Source of the DNA: Erysipelotrichaceae bacterium | Lineage (GTDB): Bacteria; Bacillota_I; Bacilli_A; Erysipelotrichales; Erysipelotrichaceae | Reading direction: 5' to 3' | Length of the DNA: 6,445 bases | Assembly: GCA_024709285.1 (NCBI GenBank) | Contig: JANJWY010000107.1 | Coordinates: forward strand, 1 to 6,445 | Shown here: positions 1 through 6,445 of the stretch, piece by piece | Numbering within the stretch: position 1 is the first letter of the stretch | Layout of the letters: the number at the start of each line of letters is the position of its first letter | The notes under the pieces: model-generated | Seen by the model: only the letters and a program-made list of their open reading frames with translations | Told to the model about the DNA's origin: nothing | Database searches by the model: none | Translations under genes and position numbers: made by a program

Positions 1-1
1 G

Positions 2-2533
2 GTCGATGCCGGTTATTATACCGCAGGAGATTTAAGCAAGAAACCGTTTTGCATCGTGATCCCACCGCCCAACGTCACCGGAAAGCTGCACTTGGGTCAT
101 GCCTGGGATACGACGCTTCAAGATATCACGGCACGTTTTAAACGGATGCAGGGTTTTGACATGTTGTGGTTGTCCGGAATGGATCATGCCGGGATCGCCA
201 CTCAAGCCAAGGTCGAGCAGCGCTTGCGAGAAGACGGAATATCACGCTATGATTTGGGCCGTGAGAAATTTCTGGAAAAAGCGTGGGAGTGGAAAGAGGA
301 GTATGCCAAAATCATCCGTGAACAATGGGCGAAAATGGGATTATCTCTGGACTATACACGCGAGCGTTTTACGTTGGATGAAGGATTGTCCATGGCAGTT
401 AAGAAAGTTTTCGTTGATCTGTATCATGACGGACTCATTTTTCAGGGCGAGCGGATCATTAACTGGGATCCCCAGGCAAAGACCGCACTATCCAACATTG
501 AGGTCATCCATAAGGAAATCGAAGGCGCATTTTATACGTTTGCTTTTAAGGTTGTTGATAGCGATGAGGTTTTGCATGTGGCTACGACCCGACCGGAAAC
601 GATGTTTGGGGATGTCTGCGTATTTGTACATCCGGAAGACAAACGTTTTGTTCATTTGATCGGCAAAACTGTCATCAATCCGGCTTCGCATATTGAAATG
701 CCGATTTTTGCGGATGAATATATCGATCGTGAATTTGGTACCGGCGCGATGAAGTGTACTCCAGCCCATGATCCCAATGATTTTATTTTGGGTGAAAAGC
801 ACGGTCTTGAGCGTCCGATGTGTATCCATCCGGATGGTTCAATGAATGAATTGGCTGGGGAATTTGAGGGGTTGGACCGTTTTGAATGTCGCAAACGTTT
901 GGTTGAGCGCATGCAAAAAGAGGGAACCGTTGTTAAAATCGAGAAACATGTCCATATGGTCGGTCATTCGGAGCGTACCGATGTGATCGTTGAACCTTAT
1001 TTGTCGAAGCAGTGGTTTGTTAAGATGAAGCCGTTGGCTCAGGATGTTTTGGATCATCAGTTGGATGAAGAGAAGAAGATTCAGTTCTTTCCGTCTCGCT
1101 TTGATAAAACCTTTACTTCCTGGTTGGAAAACATTGAGGATTGGTGTATTTCGCGGCAGCTGTGGTGGGGACACCGCATTCCGGCATGGTTTCATAAAGA
1201 AACCGATGAGATTTATGTCGGCATGGAAGCCCCGGCAGATATTGAAAACTGGCGTCAGGATGAAGATGTCCTGGATACCTGGTTTTCATCTGCTCTTTGG
1301 CCTTTCTCAACGTTGGGCTGGCCGGAGGAAACCGATGATTTCAAGCGCTATTATCCCAATGATGTACTGATTACTGGGTATGACATCATTTTCTTCTGGG
1401 TGGCTCGTATGGCGTTTCAGGCGCGTTATTTTACCAACGATGTACCGTTTCGGCATGTGTTGATTCACGGTCTGGTTCGGGATGCTCAAGGTCGCAAGAT
1501 GAGTAAGTCATTGGGCAACGGCGTTGATCCGATGGATGTGATTGAGAAATACGGTACCGATGCCTTACGATTCTTCTTGACCACAAATTCCGCTCCGGGG
1601 CAGGATTTGCGTTACATTGAGGAAAAAGTGGAGGCGGCCTGGAATTTTATCAATAAGTTCTGGAATGCATCGCGCTTTGTTTTGATGAATCTCCCGGAAG
1701 ATTTTGATGAGTCAACGGTTGATTTGAGTCACGTCGGCATCATCGATCAGTGGATTTTGGGTAAGCTCAATGATGTCATCGAACATGTCTCTGCCAATAT
1801 GGAGAAGTATGAGTTTGGGTTGGTTGGCAATGAACTGACAGCCTTTGTCTGGGATGATTTCTGTTCGTGGTATATCGAGTTGAGTAAGCCGGGATTAAAC
1901 AGTGAGGAGGAAAATATCCGTAAAGCAACGGTTTCTACGCTGTATGTGACCTTAAAGGCCATCATTAAGCTGTTACATCCGTTTATGCCCTTTGTTACTG
2001 AGGAAATTTATGCTCAGCTCAGTAATGAGGCTTGTTGTATCAGTGCGTGGCCGACAGCCTTTGATGTTGAGAAGGTGGATCTGGCTCAGATCGATCAGCT
2101 GATCAGCATCATTTCGACCGTTCGTGAGTTAAGGCTGAGTAAGAGCATTAAGTATGCGGTCGAACTGAAAGGGCAAATCATCGTTGATGAGAAGATTGTT
2201 GAAGTTGATCAAGCCATGGCTTCAGTGATTAAGAAGATGGTAAATCTGTCGCTTGTCGATTCCATCGATGGAGATTCGATGGTGCTGCCGGTGTTAGGGG
2301 CATCCCTTGTTCTTTCGAGTGAGGGGTTGGTTGATAAGGCTGCGGAAGTTGAAAAGCTGAGCAGTGAGAAGAAGCGTCTGATCAGTGAAATCGAGCGTGG
2401 TGAGGGTATGTTGTCCAATCCGAATTTTGTAAATAAGGCTCCTGCGGTGAAAGTTGAGGGTGAAAAGGCAAAGTTGGCCGAATATCGCCGTCAGTTGGAA
2501 ATTGTCGAGGCGCGTTTATCGGAATTGGGTTGA
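2..2533 (+). CDS. valS: Valyl-tRNA synthetase, 5'-truncated by window edge
   Basis: Cytoplasmic class I aminoacyl-tRNA synthetase that attaches valine to tRNA-Val and hydrolyses mischarged threonyl-tRNA. The reading frame is open from base 2 and runs without a start to the TGA at 2531-2533, giving 843 visible residues. Family members are about 880, so some 30-35 N-terminal residues lie outside the window. Numbering from base 2, the class I signature HLGH is at residues 30-33 within PPPNVTGKLHLGHA, and the ValRS-type GMDHAGIATQ follows. The editing (CP1) domain carries TTRPETMFGD at 195-204 and GTGAMKCTPAHDPND from 246. WCISRQLWWGH starts at 381, and the KMSKS loop is at 499-503 (bases 1496-1510). 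A helical anticodon-binding domain follows, then a charged C-terminal coiled-coil arm from about 777 to the end. GMDHAG rather than an IleRS-type motif, together with the C-terminal arm, identifies ValRS. The GTG at 56 sits inside the conserved catalytic core and is not the start. No clear terminator follows. All expected motifs are intact. Confidence 0.97.
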   Translation, partial: VDAGYYTAGDLSKKPFCIVIPPPNVTGKLHLGHAWDTTLQDITARFKRMQGFDMLWLSGMDHAGIATQAKVEQRLREDGISRYDLGREKFLEKAWEWKEEYAKIIREQWAKMGLSLDYTRERFTLDEGLSMAVKKVFVDLYHDGLIFQGERIINWDPQAKTALSNIEVIHKEIEGAFYTFAFKVVDSDEVLHVATTRPETMFGDVCVFVHPEDKRFVHLIGKTVINPASHIEMPIFADEYIDREFGTGAMKCTPAHDPNDFILGEKHGLERPMCIHPDGSMNELAGEFEGLDRFECRKRLVERMQKEGTVVKIEKHVHMVGHSERTDVIVEPYLSKQWFVKMKPLAQDVLDHQLDEEKKIQFFPSRFDKTFTSWLENIEDWCISRQLWWGHRIPAWFHKETDEIYVGMEAPADIENWRQDEDVLDTWFSSALWPFSTLGWPEETDDFKRYYPNDVLITGYDIIFFWVARMAFQARYFTNDVPFRHVLIHGLVRDAQGRKMSKSLGNGVDPMDVIEKYGTDALRFFLTTNSAPGQDLRYIEEKVEAAWNFINKFWNASRFVLMNLPEDFDESTVDLSHVGIIDQWILGKLNDVIEHVSANMEKYEFGLVGNELTAFVWDDFCSWYIELSKPGLNSEEENIRKATVSTLYVTLKAIIKLLHPFMPFVTEEIYAQLSNEACCISAWPTAFDVEKVDLAQIDQLISIISTVRELRLSKSIKYAVELKGQIIVDEKIVEVDQAMASVIKKMVNLSLVDSIDGDSMVLPVLGASLVLSSEGLVDKAAEVEKLSSEKKRLISEIERGEGMLSNPNFVNKAPAVKVEGEKAKLAEYRRQLEIVEARLSELG

Positions 2534-2539
2534 TTTGCG

Positions 2540-2559
2540 TGGTTTACAGTAGTAAATCA
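2540..2559. repeat. Inverted repeat upstream of ppdK, candidate operator
   Basis: Two 8-base arms, TGGTTTAC (2540-2547) and GTAAATCA (2552-2559), are separated by AGTA. Seven of eight positions pair exactly and the eighth is a G-T pair. The repeat begins 7 bases after the valS stop and ends 13 bases before the TATAAT box, so it covers where the -35 element of the ppdK promoter should be. It is AT-rich and not directly followed by a T tract, so it is a poor intrinsic terminator. A protein-binding site is the better reading, but no regulator can be named from the sequence. Confidence 0.4.
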
Positions 2560-2578
2560 AGGGGAATTTTAGTATAAT
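2550..2578 (+). promoter_or_regulatory. ppdK promoter (perfect -10, weak -35)
   Basis: A consensus sigma-A -10 box, TATAAT, lies at 2573-2578. At 17-base spacing the -35 position (2550-2555) reads TAGTAA, a poor match to TTGACA. There is no TG extension immediately upstream of the -10. A better -35-like hexamer, TTTACA at 2543-2548, is 24 bases away and too distant for normal use. Transcription would start near 2585, giving a leader of about 37 bases. The weak -35 overlapping an inverted repeat suggests factor-dependent control, which is an inference. Confidence 0.6.
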
Positions 2579-2608
2579 ATTGTGCGTATGAAAGTTTGGC
2601 TTTTTGCC

Positions 2609-2616
2609 TAAGGAGG
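2609..2616 (+). promoter_or_regulatory. Ribosome binding site that fixes the ppdK start
   Basis: TAAGGAGG is fully complementary to the 3' end of 16S rRNA and stands 5 bases before the ATG at 2622. An in-frame TTG at 2604 would extend the protein by six residues, but those codons run through this site itself, so ATG 2622 is the start. A small stem, GGC (2598-2600) with GCC (2606-2608) around five T bases, abuts the site. Confidence 0.9.
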
Positions 2617-2621
2617 AAATT

Positions 2622-5255
2622 ATGAGTCACAAATATGTGTATTTATTCTCGGAAGGTAACGGTAAAATGCGTGAACTCTTGGGTGGAAAGGGTGCTAACT
2701 TGGCCGATATGACCAATTTAGGCATGCCTGTCCCTCATGGGTTTGTGGTTACAACGGAAGCTTGTACCCGTTACTATGATGATAAAGAACAAATTGCACC
2801 GGAAATCGTAGATGAAATCTTTGCTTACTTGTCAAAACTCGAAGAAATTTCGGGTAAGAAATTCGGTGATCCGACCAATCCGCTGTTGGTTTCGGTTCGT
2901 TCCGGTTCCCGTGCGTCGATGCCGGGGATGATGGATACGATTTTGAATCTTGGGTTAAACGATGTGGTCGTTGAAGGCTTTGCGACTTTGACCAACAACG
3001 CTCGTTTTGCATTTGATTCTTATCGCCGATTCATCCAAATGTTCTCGGATGTCGTTATGGATCTGCCAAAACACAATTTCGAACACATTATCGATGAGAT
3101 GAAAGAAGAGAAGGGCGTTAAGCTCGATACGGAATTTTCTGCGGATGACTTAAGAGAAATGGTTAAGCGCTTCAAAGCGTATTTCCTTGAGCATAAAGGT
3201 TTTGAATTCCCTTCAGATCCGCGTGCTCAGCTGATTGAATCGGTTACCGCTGTGTTCCGTTCGTGGAACAACCCGCGTGCCATTTACTATCGTCGTATGA
3301 ATGACATTCCTTCCAATTGGGGAACGGCTGTCAACGTTCAGATGATGGTTTTCGGTAACATGGGTGAGGATTGCGGTACAGGCGTTGCCTTTACCCGTAA
3401 CCCATCGACCGGTGAAAACAAGCTGTATGGTGAGTTTTTGATGAATGCTCAAGGGGAAGACGTCGTTGCGGGTATCCGTACGCCGAAGACCATTGAAGAA
3501 TTAAAGGACATCATGCCTCATGCGTATGATGAGTTCGTAGCTATTTGTGACCGTTTGGAACATCATTACAGAGATATGCAGGATATGGAATTTACCATTG
3601 AGCGCGGCGAACTGTTTATGCTTCAGACACGTAACGGTAAGCGTACGGCTGCCGCTGCATTGAAAATCGCGGTTGATTTGGTTGAAGAAGGTTTGATTAC
3701 TAAAGAGCAGGCTGTTTTGCAGGTCGATCCGAAGCAGTTGGATGCACTGTTACATCCGACATTCGATCCGGCCGCAATCAAGGCTGCCGTTCCGGTCGGT
3801 TCGGCATTGCCGGCATCTCCGGGTGCTGCTACCGGTAAGGTCGTCTTTACGGCAGAAGATGCTGTTGAGTGGACCAACCGCGGTCAGAAAGTTATTTTGG
3901 TTCGTTTGGAAACATCTCCGGAAGACATTGAAGGTATGCATGTATCACAAGGTATCTTGACAGCTCGCGGCGGTATGACATCGCATGCGGCAGTCGTTGC
4001 CCGCGGTATGGGTACTTGCTGTGTATCCGGATGCGGTGATATCAAGTTTACAAGCAAAAAGTCGTTTGTCTTGGGTGGCAGAACGTTCAATGAAGGAGAT
4101 GATATCTCGTTGGATGGTTCGACCGGTAAGATTTACGGTGAAGCAATCAAGACGGTTCCGGCATCGATTACCGGTGACTTTGGAACATTGATGGCTTGGG
4201 CCGATGAGTTCCGTACGTTGAAAGTCCGTACCAATGCGGATACCCCAAAAGATGCCCGTCAGGCGGTTTCTTTCGGTGCTGAGGGTATTGGTTTGGTTCG
4301 TACCGAACATATGTTCTTTGAGGGCGATCGTATCAAAGCAATGCGCGAAATGATCGTATCGAAGACCGAAGATCAGCGTCGCAAAGCGTTGGCGAAATTA
4401 TTGCCGATGCAGCGTGAAGACTTTGAAGGCATTTATGAAGCCATGGAAGACCGTCCGGTCACGATCCGTTATCTGGATCCGCCTTTGCATGAGTTCTTGC
4501 CGACCGAAGAAGCCGATATCGTTGCTCTGGCAGCTGAAATGAAGTTGGAAGTTTCAGAGTTGAAGAATGTTATTTCTTCGTTGCATGAATTCAATCCGAT
4601 GATGGGTCATCGTGGCTGCCGTTTGGCTGTTTCTTATCCGGAAATTGCTGAAATGCAGACGCAGGCAGTTATCGAGGCTGCAATCAACGTAAGTAAAAGA
4701 CATCCGGAGTGGTCGTTACTGCCGGAAATCATGATTCCGTTGGTCGGTGAGTTGAAGGAATTGAAGTATGTCAAGGATATCGTCGTTCGCGTTGCGGATG
4801 AATTGATTGCCAAGAGCGGTGTCAATTTGAAATACTTGGTCGGTACAATGATCGAAATCCCGCGGGCTGCCTTGTTGGCGGATGAAATTGCTACCGAAGC
4901 TGAGTTCTTCTCGTTTGGTACCAATGACTTGTCGCAGATGACTTTTGGTTTCTCGCGTGATGATGCTGCCAATTTCTTGACGCATTATTATGATAAGAAG
5001 ATTTTTGAACAAGATCCGTTTGCCCGTTTGGATCAGCGCGGTGTCGGTAAGCTTGTGACCATGGCTACCAAGTTGGGTAGAGAAACCCGTCCGAATTTGA
5101 AGGTCGGTGTCTGCGGTGAGCATGGCGGCGATCCAAGTTCGATCGAGTTCTTCCACAATGCAGGTCTCTCTTATGTGTCATGTTCTCCGTTCCGTGTACC
5201 GATCGCTCGTTTAGCGGCGGCTCATTCGGCATTGAAAGCAAAAAACAGGAAATAA
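2622..5255 (+). CDS. ppdK: Pyruvate,phosphate dikinase
   Basis: Cytoplasmic enzyme for the reversible reaction pyruvate + ATP + Pi = phosphoenolpyruvate + AMP + PPi. In fermentative anaerobes it can serve PPi-linked glycolysis or PEP formation. The 877 residues match the roughly 875 usual for the family. The N-terminal ATP-grasp domain has GGKGANLADM near the start, SVRSGSRASMPGMMDT (Arg93) and GTGVAFTRNPSTGE. The central swivel domain has GGMTSHAAVVARGMGT with the phosphorylated His at 455, next to Thr453. The C-terminal TIM-barrel PEP/pyruvate domain has EGIGLVRTEH (Arg560), RYLDPPLHEF (Arg616), MGHRGCR, MIEIPRAAL (Glu745), SFGTND (Asp769) and GVCGEHGG with catalytic Cys831. His455, Glu745, Asp769 and Cys831 fall at the same numbers as I recall for the C. 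symbiosum enzyme. PEP synthase and PTS enzyme I share the His domain but not this length or whole order. A near-consensus ribosome site supports ATG 2622. The gene has its own -10 box and a terminator. Thr453 is the residue a PPDK regulatory protein would modify, but no such gene is in the window. Confidence 0.98.
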   Translation: MSHKYVYLFSEGNGKMRELLGGKGANLADMTNLGMPVPHGFVVTTEACTRYYDDKEQIAPEIVDEIFAYLSKLEEISGKKFGDPTNPLLVSVRSGSRASMPGMMDTILNLGLNDVVVEGFATLTNNARFAFDSYRRFIQMFSDVVMDLPKHNFEHIIDEMKEEKGVKLDTEFSADDLREMVKRFKAYFLEHKGFEFPSDPRAQLIESVTAVFRSWNNPRAIYYRRMNDIPSNWGTAVNVQMMVFGNMGEDCGTGVAFTRNPSTGENKLYGEFLMNAQGEDVVAGIRTPKTIEELKDIMPHAYDEFVAICDRLEHHYRDMQDMEFTIERGELFMLQTRNGKRTAAAALKIAVDLVEEGLITKEQAVLQVDPKQLDALLHPTFDPAAIKAAVPVGSALPASPGAATGKVVFTAEDAVEWTNRGQKVILVRLETSPEDIEGMHVSQGILTARGGMTSHAAVVARGMGTCCVSGCGDIKFTSKKSFVLGGRTFNEGDDISLDGSTGKIYGEAIKTVPASITGDFGTLMAWADEFRTLKVRTNADTPKDARQAVSFGAEGIGLVRTEHMFFEGDRIKAMREMIVSKTEDQRRKALAKLLPMQREDFEGIYEAMEDRPVTIRYLDPPLHEFLPTEEADIVALAAEMKLEVSELKNVISSLHEFNPMMGHRGCRLAVSYPEIAEMQTQAVIEAAINVSKRHPEWSLLPEIMIPLVGELKELKYVKDIVVRVADELIAKSGVNLKYLVGTMIEIPRAALLADEIATEAEFFSFGTNDLSQMTFGFSRDDAANFLTHYYDKKIFEQDPFARLDQRGVGKLVTMATKLGRETRPNLKVGVCGEHGGDPSSIEFFHNAGLSYVSCSPFRVPIARLAAAHSALKAKNRK

Positions 5256-5260
5256 GACTT

Positions 5261-5291
5261 AACTGCACCGGTAACGGTGCAGTTTTCTTTT
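5261..5291 (+). terminator. Intrinsic terminator of ppdK
   Basis: A perfect 10-base-pair stem (5261-5270 with 5275-5284) contains the GC-rich block GCACCG/CGGTGC. It has a GTAA tetraloop and runs straight into TTTTCTTTT (5283-5291). It begins 5 bases after the ppdK stop codon. This should end the ppdK transcript and largely separate it from the lactonase gene. Confidence 0.93.
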
Positions 5292-5309
5292 ATACAGATT
5301 TCTTTTCGC

Positions 5310-5338
5310 TTGCTTATGTCATTAATGTTGACTATGAT
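5310..5338 (+). promoter_or_regulatory. Weak candidate promoter for the lactonase gene
   Basis: TATGAT (5333-5338, five of six consensus bases) lies 17 bases after TTGCTT (5310-5315, three of six). The predicted start near 5345 would fall in the ribosome site at 5344-5350, leaving a leader of only about a dozen bases. That makes this pairing doubtful. The gap 5292-5343 holds nothing better, although a promoter is expected because a strong terminator precedes it. An 8-base palindrome, CATTAATG (5320-5327), lies between the two boxes. Confidence 0.25.
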
Positions 5339-5356
5339 TGAAATGGAGGTACCATT

Positions 5357-6319
5357 ATGAAAATTACCATAGGAACCTATACGAAACATGAAAGTAAAGG
5401 CATTTATTCAATAGAACTGCATGATAAGCTTTGGAATATCAACATGATTCATGAGATCGGTCATCCGACCTATCTGACAAAGATGAAAGATACGTTGTTT
5501 ACCGTGGTTAAAGACGGTGATAAAGGCGGGATTGCGGCTTTTCAGGCATCGCAGTTTGTCGATCGGTTTATGGAGGAAGGGGCTGCGCCGTGTTATGTGT
5601 CCGCCATCAAGGAAAGAAATGTCGTCATGACGGCCAACTATCATAAGGGCTGTATCGATGTGTTTACTTTCGACGGGAAGTTTCAGCATGTTCAGAAGAT
5701 TGAGTATGTAGCCGGATCAAAAGCGCATTATATTCAATATGATCCAAGGTATAAACTGGTGTTTGTCTGTGATTTGGGGTTGGATGCCATTTATGCTTAT
5801 ACGATCGGCGCAGATAATAAGTTGTCCTTTTTGCATCATTTCCGATGTGAGAAGGGAAGTGGTCCGCGCCACCTGGTGGTACATCCCGAAGAACCGTATG
5901 TCTATGTCCTGACGGAGTTAAGCAGTGAACTGCTCGTGTTGAAACTGGATAAAAACGGCTTTGAGTTTATGAGTAAGAAGAGTCTGTTGCCGGAAGGTGA
6001 GGATCAGAAGAAATGGGGAGCTGCCATTCGCATATCCAAAGACGGCAATTTCATTTATGCGTCCAATCGCGGTCATGATTCGATCAGTGTTTTTGAAACC
6101 TTGGAGTATGGCCGTTTTGTGAAGATGATTCAAAATGTCTCGTCCGAAGGAGTTCAGCCCAGAGATTTCAATCTGAGTGGTGAAAATGACTATCTGGTCG
6201 TTGGGAATATGGAATCTAACTCTCTGACCTTGTTCAATAGAGACAAGGTGAGCGGTAAACTGACGTTGGTACAGAAGGACGTGTATGTCCCGGAACCCAC
6301 GTGCATCTGGTTTGACTGA
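5357..6319 (+). CDS. Lactonase family beta-propeller protein (6-phosphogluconolactonase-like)
   Basis: A 320-residue protein of the seven-bladed beta-propeller lactonase family (Pgl/YkgB type, COG2706). Named members hydrolyse 6-phosphogluconolactone to 6-phosphogluconate in the oxidative pentose phosphate pathway. Seen here: the N-terminal family start ITIGTYT (residues 3-9), then repeated blade strands. GPRHLVVHP is at 169-177, followed by YVYVLTELSSELLVLKLD. AAIRISKDGNFIYASNRG spans about 222-239, and QPRDFNLSGENDYLVVGN begins at 267. These are the most conserved stretches of the family. Length is slightly below the usual 330-350. There is no signal peptide or membrane segment, so it should be cytoplasmic. 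The start is set by TGGAGGT at 5344-5350, six bases before the ATG. It stands alone between two terminators and no other pentose phosphate gene is present, so the physiological substrate is uncertain. The family includes members acting on other lactones or with unknown roles, so I give no gene symbol. Confidence 0.88.
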   Translation: MKITIGTYTKHESKGIYSIELHDKLWNINMIHEIGHPTYLTKMKDTLFTVVKDGDKGGIAAFQASQFVDRFMEEGAAPCYVSAIKERNVVMTANYHKGCIDVFTFDGKFQHVQKIEYVAGSKAHYIQYDPRYKLVFVCDLGLDAIYAYTIGADNKLSFLHHFRCEKGSGPRHLVVHPEEPYVYVLTELSSELLVLKLDKNGFEFMSKKSLLPEGEDQKKWGAAIRISKDGNFIYASNRGHDSISVFETLEYGRFVKMIQNVSSEGVQPRDFNLSGENDYLVVGNMESNSLTLFNRDKVSGKLTLVQKDVYVPEPTCIWFD

Positions 6320-6332
6320 GAAATACTATGAT

Positions 6333-6365
6333 AACTGTCGGAAAAATCCGGCAGTTTTTTATTTT
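6333..6365 (+). terminator. Intrinsic terminator of the lactonase gene
   Basis: A 10-base-pair stem (6333-6342 with 6347-6356) has one G-T pair and an AAAA loop. It is followed by a T-rich run, TTTTTTATTTT, ending at 6365. It starts 13 bases after the TGA stop and closes the lactonase transcription unit before the next promoter. Confidence 0.9.
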
Positions 6366-6375
6366 CAAAAAAGTG

Positions 6376-6403
6376 TTGACATTCAAGAATATTATTGTAT
6401 TAT
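6376..6403 (+). promoter_or_regulatory. Strong promoter of the gene beyond the right edge
   Basis: A perfect -35 box, TTGACA (6376-6381), is followed after 16 bases by TATTAT (6398-6403, five of six -10 consensus bases). Transcription should start near 6410. The promoter follows directly after the lactonase terminator and reads off the right edge. Its -10 box lies inside a large inverted repeat, which implies repression. The spacing is one base short of the optimum. Confidence 0.8.
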
Positions 6404-6432
6404 TGTATTAGGTACTTAGTACAATGATACAG
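6395..6432. promoter_or_regulatory. Nested operator-like inverted repeat with four half-sites
   Basis: A 38-base dyad is centred between 6413 and 6414. Fifteen of its 19 base pairs are exact and the other four are G-T type. It is built from four 7-base units. TGTATTA occurs at 6396-6402 and 6404-6410. On the other side, TAGTACA (6417-6423) and TGATACA (6425-6431) face them as near reverse complements. Units on each side are 8 bases apart and the inner pair is 6 apart. It covers the -10 box and the expected start. The left arm is upstream of or at the start, so the transcript would not carry the whole hairpin. This favours a DNA operator, probably for a dimeric repressor. The form TGTAYTA-N6-TARTACA resembles, from memory, operators of YtrA-type GntR regulators; this is unverified. 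Confidence 0.65.
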
Positions 6433-6440
6433 AAAGGAGA
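6433..6440 (+). promoter_or_regulatory. Ribosome binding site of the next gene
   Basis: AAAGGAGA is a good Shine-Dalgarno match sitting directly after the inverted repeat. No start codon appears at proper spacing within the five remaining bases (TCGCA), so the start should lie at about 6446-6450, just outside the window. With transcription from near 6410 the leader would be about 35-40 bases. Confidence 0.75.
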
Positions 6441-6445
6441 TCGCA

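Noticed and set aside
56..2533. GTG at 56 as the start of valS
   Set aside because: The frame is open upstream to base 2 and encodes typical ValRS sequence before the PPPNVTG motif. The gene is simply cut by the window edge.
2534..2548. Catabolite-responsive (cre-like) element before ppdK
   Set aside because: Aligned to the cre consensus ending at TTTACA, several core positions including the left half and the central CG step mismatch.
2540..2570. Inverted repeat after valS as an intrinsic terminator
   Set aside because: The stem is AT-rich and the only T run (2567-2570) is 8 bases away, so it lacks the stem-plus-T-tract form seen at the other two terminators.
2543..2578. TTTACA (2543-2548) as the -35 for TATAAT
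   Set aside because: The spacer would be 24 bases, well outside the working range of 16-18.
2604..2621. TTG at 2604 as the start of ppdK
   Set aside because: Its codons run through the Shine-Dalgarno site TAAGGAGG, and the ATG at 2622 gives the family's usual length and residue numbering.
4716..5156. 146-codon open frame on the minus strand inside ppdK, and other minus-strand frames such as 3945-4310
   Set aside because: They lie wholly within strongly conserved ppdK coding sequence, have no ribosome site or recognisable family, and are explained by codon bias of the real gene.
5328..5333. TTGACT as a -35 box for the lactonase gene
   Set aside because: A -10 at normal spacing would fall at 5350-5356, between the ribosome site and the start codon.
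6390..6432. Short repeats at the right edge as the start of a CRISPR array or a mobile-element end
   Set aside because: Units of 7-8 bases with 1-base spacers are far too short for CRISPR. Their placement over a promoter fits an operator, and no transposase or target duplication is visible.

Overview
The window reads as ordinary core-metabolism DNA from a Gram-positive bacterium of the Bacillota. Three large genes all lie on the + strand, with strong Shine-Dalgarno sites, sigma-A-like promoter elements and clear intrinsic terminators. By eye the base composition is moderate (roughly mid-40s % GC). A pyruvate,phosphate dikinase very close to the Clostridium symbiosum enzyme points to an anaerobic, fermentative firmicute. 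A clostridial or erysipelotrichial host is plausible, but nothing here proves the family.

Layout. Positions 2-2533 hold valyl-tRNA synthetase (valS), cut by the left edge and lacking about its first 30-35 residues. Positions 2534-2621 are a short intergenic gap with an inverted repeat, a perfect TATAAT -10 box and a near-perfect Shine-Dalgarno site. Positions 2622-5255 hold pyruvate,phosphate dikinase (ppdK), complete, followed by a strong intrinsic terminator. Positions 5357-6319 hold a complete seven-bladed beta-propeller protein of the lactonase (6-phosphogluconolactonase-like) family, closed by a second intrinsic terminator. The last 80 bases hold the promoter, a nested operator-like inverted repeat and the ribosome binding site of a gene whose start codon should lie just past the right edge.

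The genes do not look like one operon. ppdK and the lactonase gene are each closed by a terminator, and ppdK has its own -10 box. valS has no evident terminator of its own, so some read-through into ppdK is possible. Functionally, ValS charges tRNA-Val, PpdK interconverts pyruvate and phosphoenolpyruvate using ATP/AMP and Pi/PPi, and the lactonase may open sugar lactones.

I found no new multi-gene system. The item most worth a second look is the right-edge regulatory region. There, four 7-base half-sites form a nested dyad over the -10 box and the expected transcription start. This is the arrangement expected of a tightly controlled, possibly autoregulated, repressor operon.
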